Source of the DNA: JAKQHY01 sp034429475
GTDB taxonomy: Bacteria > Chloroflexota > Anaerolineae > B4-G1 > SLSP01
Assembly (NCBI GenBank): GCA_034429475.1
Contig: DAOUGD010000224.1
Location: 1 to 5,655, forward strand
Length of the DNA stretch: 5,655 nucleotides
Direction of reading: 5' to 3'
Each line of letters starts with the position of its first letter. The stretch's first letter is position 1. Under the pieces are notes generated by a model, which was not told the DNA's origin, made no database searches, and was given only the letters and a program-made list of their open reading frames with translations. Below, piece after piece: positions 1 through 5,655 of the stretch. The translations under genes were made by a program, and so were the position numbers.

Positions 1-3000
1 CCCCACCCTCTTACCCTACCCGACGCGCTTCCGAGCTCCCCCTCCCCCCTCTCCGCCGCCGACGCTAACCGCGCGCCCGCGTTGACGGCCACAGCCCTGC
101 GTCCACAAGCTGTCACGGCCCTGGGCAACGACGAGCTGGTCAACAACCCCGCCGGCGAAACCACCTCGCTAGTGCAGAACAACGCGGTCATAGCCTACAA
201 TGACGATACCGGCGCCCTCTGCGCCGCTTATACCGATTCGTACCACGGCGCAGTGGAGGGAACCGGCTACACCGGCTTCAGCAGCTCGGTGGACGGCGGC
301 GCGACGTGGGTGGATCGCGGCGCAGTTCCTCCCGGCAGCGGCAATCCTTCCTATGGCTCCCCTTCGCTCGTCTGGCGCCGCGCCAATGGACACTTCTACC
401 TGGCCGCGCTCATTGGCGGCGGGCTGGGTCTGTGGGATTTAGGCGCGAACTGCGACGCGGCGACGTGGATAGGCCCAATCTACAGCGGCGCCAACGTGGA
501 TATGGGAAAGTTAGCCGTGGACAACCATCCCGCCAGCCCTTACGCTGGCCGCCTCTACGCCGTCTGGACCAGTACGGCCGACGAGCATATTTACGCCGCC
601 CGCTCCAGCGATGGGGGAGAAATCTGGTCTGCACCCGTGGATGTGAGCGGGCACAACCAGGTCAACGGCGCGTGGCCGGCGGTGGACCCCGTCACCGGCG
701 ACATCTACGTGGCTTGGACACACTGGGACGCGCCTTCCGTTGGCCCAATTGATGTGGAAATGGCCCGCTCAACCAATGGCGGCGCGGGGTGGAATCCAAT
801 CGCCAACCCGATGAGCAATCAGGTCGCCCCGCGCGATGCGGCGGCGACAGCCACCTGCACCCATCCCGCGCTCAACGGCGGCATTCGCTACTTCCCCTAT
901 CCCCAAATTGCCGTAGATCGGAACGGTATCCTGCACGCCGTCTATTCCTACGATCCTGATGGCTACAATACCGGTGACGTGGTCAACGTCTACTACCGTC
1001 GCTCTACCGACCAGGGCGCGACCTGGGAACCAGAAATTCGGGTCAACGACAACTGGAACACTACCGACCAGTTCTCCCCCGCGCTGGCCGTAGGGGAGAC
1101 GGGCGACATCGGCGTGTTCTGGTACGACCGGCGGCTCGATGCGAGCAACAACCTGCTCTACGACCGCTACATGGCGCTCTCGCGCGACAGCGGCGCGACG
1201 TTTACCGCCAATCAGCGCGTCAGCGACGCATCCTCGCCGGTGATCGCGGCCGGGGTGGAGATGACGACCTGCTACCACAGCGACTACGACGGCGCAGCGG
1301 CCGGCGGGGGGCACTTCTACACCGTCTGGGGCGACGACCGGCGCGGCGCTTCCGATGTCTGGTCGGACAGCGCGCCTTACTTCTGGGGCCATCTTTCCGG
1401 GACAGTCTATGATGCGACCACGCTGCGCGGCCTGTCGGGCGCCGCGGTGGCGACCGTCCACACACCAACCGGAACGCCCTTCACCGCTGCCGGCGACGGC
1501 GTCGGCTCCTACGAGATGATCCTCCCTGGCGACGCGACCTACACCGTGACGGCGCATATCTACGGCTATGCGGCCAACACCGTCACGGCGACCGTAGGAG
1601 CGGACGGCGGGCGGGCCGACATCCCGCTGACGCCGACGGCTTTCTGGGACATCGCCGGGCAAGTGACGGACGCCAACACCGGCTATCCGGTCTACGCGCG
1701 CCTCACCGTCACCGGCGATCCGCTGAATCCACCCGCGCCCACCAACGAGACGTGGAGCGCTCCCTTCACCGGCGTCTACGGCCTGAACCTGGCCGGTGCG
1801 ATCTCGTACACGCTCACCATCGCGGCGGAAGGCTACCTCTCGCAGACCTACAACCTGGGCGAACTGAGCGCGCATCTCATCGGCATCAACTTCGCACTCC
1901 AGCCCGACCTGGTCGCCTGCACCGCGCCAGGCTACCAGATGACGCCGCCGTGCGCACCGGCGGACGGGGCCGTCCTGCAACCGGCGTTCCTTGAAGTCGC
2001 CGGTTGCCCGTGCGAGACGCAATCCCATACGCTGAGTTTTGCCAATCACAGCGGCGCGGCCGCCGCAGTGCAGCTCTCCTACGCAAGCAGCGCCGGCGTG
2101 AGTGCAGAATTGCCAGCCTCGCTGGGTGTGGTGCCGGATACCGGCGTCAAACCTTTTGATGTGGCGCTCAAGCTTGACCGGGGCATCGTGTACAGCACGA
2201 CCGTGGCAGTCACGGTGACGGCTTCGCTGGCGAGCAACCCGGCGATTTCGGACACGACCGTAATTACCCAGCGCGCGCTTGACCCCATTGCGTGGGAGAC
2301 GCGCCGCGATTCGCCGACGCCTTCACAGGATGGCGCGGTGATTGAGTATAACGGCAAGCTGTACAACGTGGGGGGCTACGGCAGTAACGGCGCGGTAGAC
2401 ATCTACGATCCCGCGACCGACGCCTGGACGACCGGCGCGGCTGAACCGACGCCTACCATTAATCATCCGGGGGACGCCTGCTTCGGCTACGTCACGCCCA
2501 CCGATCCGGTCATCCTGCTGCTGCCCGATGCCGACAGTGGGACCAGCGGCGTATGGCATCGCTATCACATTATCACAGATACCTGGGACACGCCCGCACT
2601 GCCGGCGGCGTTGCCGGCGGATGGCATCTGGGCGGCCGACATCATCGTAGATCACCACGCCAACCAGTGTTACATCACCGGCGGAGCCACCGTCGCCGGC
2701 GGCGGCAATCTGACGACGCTGTACCGCTACGATCCGGCGGCGAACACGGCCGCGCTGTTAGGCAACTTTACCCACATCCCCACCGGCTTCAACTTTCACG
2801 CCGGGTGGTACGTCCCGTGGATTGGGACAGCCGGCGGGGTCTGCGTGGGCGGCGGCATCAACATCAGCAATGTCGTCTATGCCGACACACAGTGCTACGA
2901 CATCGCGGCGGCGACCTTCAACGCGCCCAACGCCGATCTGGGGCCGTTGCCCCAACCCTGGTGGGGCATGGCCGATATGGAAGGAATCCACCACGGCGAA

Positions 3001-5655
3001 TACCAGCTCTGGCTCGCCAACGGCGCTACTGGAAGCAGCGGGGCCACATTGCGACATTCAGCCTACTTCGGCCAGAACGTCGGCAAATTCATCTATGGCC
3101 CTGATTCCGTTAACGCAACGTTTCGCGGCGAGGGCGCCGCGGTAAATGGCGAGATTTACCTGGTTGATGGTTCGGCCGGCGGGTTCAATCCCACAACACG
3201 GACCGAACGCCTCCTCCAATGCCCGGCATGTGACTGCGGCGTAGCCATCGCCAAAGACGCTGCCGCCGACCTGGTTTATACCGGCGACGTGATCTCGTAC
3301 ACCATCGCCATCACGCGCCCGACCTGGCTCACCGGCACGGCGACACTGGCCGATCGGCTGCCGGCAGGAGTCGAATTCGCTGGCGGGCTGAGCGCGTCAG
3401 ACGGAACGGCCTGGTACAGCGACACCGCGCGCGCCATCTACTGGACGGCCCCCACACCGACGGCTGTAGCCACCACGCCCGGAACCGTCCTCGAAACGTT
3501 CACCAACACCTGGGCAGAGTCGGCGGTCGGATTGACCTACAACCCCAACGGCGGATACGTCCGTTATGTTCACGAATCCCTCATCGCCGACGAGCGCAAC
3601 ACTCACGACATTGCCTATTCGGCTCCCCATACACGGCTGCACAGCTTCGATCTCTCCGCGATAAATCCCGGCTTGCACAAATGGCGCAGCGGTATAGCGT
3701 ATGATCCCGGCACCGGTCATTATTTCCTGACCGACTACGGCGGCGGGGGCGCGCGCTATGACAGCATCATTGAGATTGACGCGGTCGGCCACATGATCAA
3801 CGGCTGGGAAACCTATGAGGCAAGCAACGACAGTTACGATGGGGCGAGCATCCAGGGAATTCTGGACATTGCCGTCGTCCCCGGAGTGTATCCGCGCTAC
3901 TTCGTCACGGCATTGAGCGACGGCGGACTGGTCTACGAACTTGATCTGCACAAGGCCGGGCAGTTTGTGGCGGATACGTGGGGTAAGGTGATGACTTGCA
4001 CCGTACCCGGACTTGGGGACACCGCCGGGATTGACTACGATGCCCAAAACGGCGTGCTGTATCACTCGGACTGGGAGTCCAACGCCGTGGTCGTCACCGA
4101 CCTGGCGTGCAACGCGTTGGCGAGCTTTACCTGCGGCGCCGCAGACGCTGAGAACTCCGGCCTGACGTTTATCGAAGGCCAGTGGCCGCCGGAAGTGTGG
4201 GCCATGGATCATCTTCATAACACCACCACTCGTTGCGAAGCGGTGGGGCATGAACCCTTGCCGGAAGGGGTCGCCATCACTTTCAACGTGACCGTCACTG
4301 CGCCGGCTTCCACGACGGTCGCCAATACGGCATCGCTGGAATACACAGATTCCAGGGCGCTGCCGTCGCCGTCCATCCTACACCTACGCACCACAGACAC
4401 GTCCGCTTCGGTGCAGCGCGCGCTCGACCGGTTGGGATACTCCTACGACACCCTCTATGCCTTCTCGGATTGGACCGGCATTGACTTTGCCCCTTACGAT
4501 GTGGTTGTCATCGGAATGTTGGGGGGACTCATAGATGTCGCCGACATCCAAAGGATTCGCGCGGAGGTGATTGATCAAGGCAAACAAGTCATCCTCATTG
4601 GCGGCAGCTACTATGCAGCCTTTGTGAACGGCGTTAATCAATACCTGGCAGCGAATGATACGGCCAACTACAGTTGGGAATATCCCGCCTCCCCGCACTT
4701 CACCCTGGTAGACCCGGCTCATCCGCTGGCGCGAGGGCTACCGGGCACGCGCGACTTTGTCAATGCGCTGGCCAGCCGCTACCAGTTGCGCGTCACCGAT
4801 CCGGACATTGAAGCGATCGCACAGAACGGCGACGGCGTCGCCAGTTATTTCCGCAAAACTTACCCCGGTGGCGGCGAACTGGTCTGGTTCATTGACGCTG
4901 CGCGGGGAGATCATTGGACGGCTCCAGGTGATTTCCAGGTGCTCGAGCGTATCATCGCGAATGCCATACCGGAGCAGCAAACCGCCGTCGCCGAACACAC
5001 TCTCCACGTCACGCCGCACCCGGCGCTCACCTGGACGAAAGAAATCTACGCCAACGGCAACTATCTGGGACGCTACGACGAAGGCCCGTTCACCGTCGTC
5101 CCCACCGACGACGTGCAGATTGTGGATCGGCTGGACTACGTGGGGCGCGACCCGCTCTTCGTCCAACTGACCGAGGACTGGGCCGCCTACCCGGTGGCGC
5201 TGGCGGAGGAATATCGCACGCGCGGCGTCGTGACCTCGTCGGACGGCGATTGGGCGGTGACGCTGACGCCCGATACGTCCGTGCGGCTGGTCAAGACACT
5301 GCACATCACCGATACTGTCCCGGTCACGATCTATGAATGGCTGCACCCCGACGGCATGGCCTCGGAAGAGCGCGGCGTGACCTTCCAACCGCCGCAATTC
5401 GCCCAAAATGGCCCGGCAGTGGCTTACAACGGGCAACTGATCACCTACACGCTCACCTTCAACAGCAATGATCCCCTGCTGGGATCATTGCGCCTGACCG
5501 ACACCCTGCCGGCCGGCGTCGAATACGTCTCCGGCCTCACCGCCAGCTACGGTCACGCTGAGTACCACGCCGGCGACCACGCCATTTACTGGACCAACAC
5601 CCCGGCTTCCACGTTGACGCGCGCCAGGAACCTCTCCCCCTCTCCCCCTCTCCCC
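1..5655 (+). CDS. Giant multidomain secreted/surface protein, partial at both ends
   Basis: Frame 1 is open over all 1,885 codons, with no stop anywhere. The translation is a coherent series of recognisable extracellular modules, so this is the real coding frame. The first in-frame ATG is at residue 168, inside the first propeller, and no signal peptide is visible, so the start must lie upstream. The stop lies downstream. Domains in order: Asp-box propeller, two carboxypeptidase-regulatory-like folds, Ig-like segment, Kelch propeller, DUF11 split by another propeller, GATase1-like domain, Ig/DUF11-like domain, second DUF11. The protein is rich in Gly, Ala, Thr, Asp and Tyr and poor in Lys, as expected for an exported beta-rich protein. 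No transmembrane segment or sorting signal is present in this part. A role in adhesion, glycan or protein binding, or scaffolding at the cell surface is inferred. A protease or other catalytic domain could lie outside the window. The frame is near certain; the function is not. Confidence 0.95.
36..54 (+). repeat. C-rich polypyrimidine tract at the left edge
   Basis: This is a run of only C and T with C5 and C6 blocks, read in frame as a Pro/Ser-rich stretch. The first 36 codons (to about base 108) look like low-complexity linker rather than folded domain. The opposite strand is G-rich. It resembles the CTCTCCCC repeat at the right edge but is not a clean tandem array. It may be a linker after an upstream signal peptide, or degenerate repeat DNA near a contig end. 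Confidence 0.5.
109..1380 (+). other. Domain: BNR/Asp-box (sialidase-like) beta-propeller, residues ~37-460
   Basis: Five Asp-box motifs (S-x-D-x-G-x-T-W type) are spaced along the segment: S96-V-D-G-G-A-T-W103 and S335-T-D-Q-G-A-T-W342 are perfect. S202 to W209 has Ile for Thr, S394 to F401 has Phe for Trp, and S257 to W264 is degenerate (Asn for Asp, Gly for Thr). Between them lie blade strands of the form VxxxGxxYxVW, for example GRLYAVW, GDIYVAW, GILHAVY, GDIGVFW and FYTVWGDDR. This is the sialidase/BNR propeller superfamily. I see no FRIP/YRIP motif or recognisable arginine triad with the usual spacing, so sialidase activity is not supported, although automated pipelines may call it exo-alpha-sialidase. 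Sugar or protein binding is a reasonable inference. Confidence 0.85.
1387..1638 (+). other. Domain: carboxypeptidase-regulatory-like fold 1, residues 463-546
   Basis: The segment opens with GHLSGTVYDATT and continues with GLSGAAVATV, a GSYEMILP strand, a YTVTAHIYGY strand and a closing ADIPLTP strand. This is the typical order of CarboxypepD_reg-like (transthyretin-like) beta-sandwiches: G-x-V-x-D, then a substituted-variable strand, then G-x-Y-x-x-x-L-P-G, then Y-x-V-x-A-x-x-x-G-Y. Such modules are non-catalytic spacers or binding units in secreted bacterial proteins. It follows the Asp-box propeller directly. Confidence 0.8.
1639..1908 (+). other. Domain: carboxypeptidase-regulatory-like fold 2, residues 547-636
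   Basis: This is a second copy of the same fold type, starting at FWDIAGQVTDANTGYPV. It continues with ARLTVTG, a GVYGLNLAG strand, YTLTIAAEGYLSQ and a closing INFALQPD strand. It is divergent in sequence from the preceding copy, so the pair looks like old modular duplication rather than a recent DNA repeat. The loop between the second and third strands carries a Pro/Asn-rich insertion around residues 572-586. A structural or spacer role is inferred. Confidence 0.75.
1909..2292 (+). other. Domain: Cys-containing Ig-like segment, residues 637-764
   Basis: The segment carries four cysteines (C640, C651, C669, C671), with the pair C669-P-C671 close together. They are followed by alternating hydrophobic beta strands such as SHTLSFANHSG, AAVQLSY, FDVALKLDRG and TTVAVTVTASL. 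The pattern of SxTLxFxNxSG followed by strands ending in VTVTA fits an Ig-like or NEW3-like sandwich of the kind that sits between propellers in secreted proteins. I cannot name the family. The cysteines may form disulfides after export, but this is inference. Confidence 0.55.
2293..3219 (+). other. Domain: Kelch-type beta-propeller, residues ~765-1073
   Basis: The first blade is a near-textbook Kelch repeat: a GKLYNVGGYG strand with the diglycine at 791-792, then VDIYDPATDAW ending at W809. Later blades keep the pattern more loosely: HRYHIITDTW (W862); NQCYITGGAT with G894-G895 followed by LYRYDPAANT; GVCVGGG at 946-952 followed by QCYDIAAATF; YQLWLANGATG; and VNGEIYLVDGSAGG. This gives about six blades, the usual number for a bacterial secreted Kelch propeller. 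The expected role is ligand or protein binding; some relatives (galactose oxidase-like) are enzymes, but I see no evidence of a metal or cofactor site. A C-P-A-C-D-C cluster follows at residues 1074-1079. Confidence 0.75.
3238..3465 (+). other. Domain: first DUF11 repeat, N-terminal part, residues 1080-1155
   Basis: The sequence has the signature of the DUF11 conserved-repeat domain: a VAIAKDA opening strand, VYTGDVISYTIAI, a strand of the form TATLADRLPAGVEF, and AIYWTAP. DUF11 is an Ig-like beta-sandwich found in tandem in large bacterial surface proteins and normally about 110-120 residues long. Here the normal C-terminal strands do not follow. They appear about 260 residues later, at bases 4255-4380, so the domain is split by an inserted propeller. 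Confidence 0.8.
3466..4254 (+). other. Inserted domain: NHL/YVTN-like propeller inside DUF11, residues ~1156-1418
   Basis: At least five units of the form G-[IL]-x-Y-D-x-x-x-G-x-[LY]-x-x-x-D can be seen: AVGLTYNPNGGYVRY; RSGIAYDPGTGHYFLTDYG followed by SIIEID; LDIAVVPGVYPRYFVTAL followed by LVYELDL; AGIDYDAQNGVLYHSDWES followed by VVVTDL; and SGLTFIEGQWPPEVWAMD. This repeat style matches NHL/YVTN/SMP-30-like propellers in general, although I cannot name the exact family. The insert has four cysteines (C1333, C1370, C1378, C1412), whereas the DUF11 halves on either side have none. That fits an independently acquired module. Exact boundaries are uncertain by about 10 residues. Confidence 0.65.
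4255..4380 (+). other. Domain: first DUF11 repeat, C-terminal part, residues 1419-1460
   Basis: The strands PLPEGVAITFNVTVTAP and TTVANTASLEYTD are the standard last two strands of a DUF11 domain (x-x-G-x-x-I-T-F-x-V-T-V, then V-x-N-T-A-x-x-x-Y). They have no N-terminal half immediately before them. Joined to residues 1080-1155 they make one complete DUF11 of ordinary length. A short Pro/Ser linker then leads to the GATase-like domain. Confidence 0.75.
4381..4980 (+). other. Domain: GATase1-like alpha/beta domain lacking the catalytic Cys, residues 1461-1660
   Basis: This is the only alpha/beta segment in the window. It shows an amphipathic helix (SVQRALDRLGYSY), an edge strand ending in APYDVVVIGMLGG, a helix (ADIQRIRAEVIDQG), then a strand and turn KQVILIGGSYY at the place where class I glutamine amidotransferases have the G-x-C-x-G nucleophile elbow. 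Here the turn is G1534-G-S-Y-Y1538, and the whole domain contains no cysteine. The later parts are an SPHFTLVDPAHPLARGLP segment, GGGELVWFID and a C-terminal helix (VLERIIANAI). HPLARGLP-like motifs are common in ThuA-like and related GATase-fold surface domains. Loss of the nucleophile suggests a binding or structural role; S1536 as a substitute nucleophile is possible but unsupported. Confidence 0.65.
4981..5382 (+). other. Domain: Ig/DUF11-like module, residues 1661-1794
   Basis: The strands are EHTLHVTPHPALTWTKEIY, NGNYLGRYDEGPFTVVPTDDVQIVDRLDY, DWAVTLTPDTSVRLVKTLHI and TVPVTIYEWL. The run T-K-E-I-Y-x-N-G, then P-x-D-x-V-x-I-V-D-R-L, parallels the DUF11 order (a K-x-x strand, a G-D-x-V-x-Y-x-I strand, D-x-L-P), so I read it as a diverged DUF11-like sandwich. 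It links the GATase-like domain to the last DUF11. The function is unknown and probably structural. Confidence 0.55.
5383..5619 (+). other. Domain: second DUF11 repeat, C-terminally interrupted, residues 1795-1873
   Basis: The motifs are clear: VAYNGQLITYTLTF, LRLTDTLPAGVEYVSGL and AIYWTNTP. They align strand by strand with the first DUF11 (residues 1091-1150), including the shared AIYWT. The expected final strands (G-x-x-V-T-F-x-V-T-V and V-x-N-x-A) are absent. Instead the frame runs through LTRARN into a Pro/Ser-rich stretch encoded by CTCTCCCC repeats, and the window stops. The last part of the domain may resume downstream. Confidence 0.8.
5465..5491. repeat. Perfect 11-bp inverted repeat with 5-nt loop inside the CDS
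   Basis: The arms GCAATGATCCC (5465-5475) and GGGATCATTGC (5481-5491) are exact reverse complements, separated by CTGCT. The sequence lies in the loop between strands of the last DUF11 domain, about 165 bases from the window's right end. No T-run follows, and the coding frame continues, so this is not a standard terminator. It could form a stable hairpin in DNA or mRNA. Confidence 0.85.
5632..5655 (+). repeat. Tandem repeat: three perfect CTCTCCCC units at the right edge
   Basis: Three exact, adjacent 8-base units occupy 5632-5639, 5640-5647 and 5648-5655, and the array is cut by the window end, so more units may follow. It is pure polypyrimidine; the other strand is G-rich. It is read in frame as Leu/Ser/Pro. 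A change of one unit shifts the reading frame, because 8 is not divisible by 3. The preceding GGAAC plus pyrimidine tract resembles dispersed low-complexity repeats I associate with environmental bacterial genomes (inference). Confidence 0.85.

Noticed and set aside
82..123. TTG at base 82 as a possible gene start
   Set aside because: I saw no convincing Shine-Dalgarno sequence before it, and the residues after it do not form a signal peptide, which this type of protein should have. The frame is also open upstream to base 1.
769..2049. Long minus-strand open frame of 426 codons
   Set aside because: It is antisense to clearly recognisable Asp-box and carboxypeptidase-regulatory-like domains. 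Its translation is Arg/Gly/Val-rich with no known motif. Long antisense frames are common opposite G/C-biased codons.
2601..2624. Short GCCGGCGG direct repeat
   Set aside because: It is a two-copy repeat in GC-rich Ala/Pro codons, with no further copies in an array. It is within what codon bias would produce.
2553..3104. Plus-strand frame-shifted open frame of 183 codons over the Kelch region
   Set aside because: Its translation is an Arg/His-rich shadow, while frame 1 gives Kelch blades at the same bases.
3397..4251. Minus-strand open frame of 284 codons opposite the inserted propeller
   Set aside because: The + strand encodes regular propeller repeats here, while the antisense product has no recognisable domain. 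I saw no convincing ribosome-binding site or promoter for it.
3466..4254. A frameshift or chimeric join as the cause of the split DUF11
   Set aside because: The frame is unbroken, the insert is a regular repeat-bearing domain, and the DUF11 strands resume in frame afterwards. A true domain insertion is simpler, although an assembly chimera cannot be fully excluded without reads.
4738..5436. Minus-strand open frame of 232 codons
   Set aside because: It lies opposite the GATase-like and DUF11-like domains, which are supported by motif order. The antisense protein shows no family signature.
5465..5491. Reading the hairpin as a rho-independent terminator
   Set aside because: There is no T-run after the stem, and the reading frame continues through it into a recognisable DUF11 strand.

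Overview
The whole 5,655-base window is the inside of one very large protein-coding gene on the + strand. Codon frame 1 runs from the first base to the last without a stop codon (1,885 codons). The true start and stop both lie outside. No other gene, RNA gene, promoter, terminator or CRISPR array could be supported. The product reads as a secreted or cell-surface mosaic protein built almost entirely of beta-rich modules.

Layout, in residues of the partial protein: a Pro/Ser-rich lead-in (1-36); a BNR/Asp-box (sialidase-like) beta-propeller with five Asp boxes (about 37-460); two carboxypeptidase-regulatory-like beta-sandwiches (463-636); a Cys-containing Ig-like segment (637-764); a Kelch-type propeller (765-1073); a DUF11 domain (1080-1460) split by a roughly 260-residue third propeller; a glutamine-amidotransferase-like alpha/beta domain without the catalytic cysteine (1461-1660); an Ig/DUF11-like linker domain (1661-1794); and a second DUF11 domain, broken off at its right end by a CTCTCCCC tandem repeat where the window ends.

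The GC-rich DNA (roughly 60% by eye), the G/C-biased third codon positions, the DUF11-rich mosaic architecture and the SPSP-type polypyrimidine repeat suggest an environmental bacterium. Chloroflexota (Anaerolineae-like) is my best guess, but this is inference and not proven by the sequence. Both window ends lie in or near C-rich low-complexity DNA, so the window may be a metagenomic contig whose assembly stopped at repeats.

The most interesting points are the propeller nested inside a DUF11 domain, the break of the second DUF11 domain at nearly the same structural position, the presence of three unlike beta-propellers in one chain, an 11-bp perfect hairpin in the coding sequence, and a frame-sensitive 8-bp tandem repeat. 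No enzymatic function can be assigned with confidence. Binding, adhesion or scaffolding outside the cell is the most economical reading.
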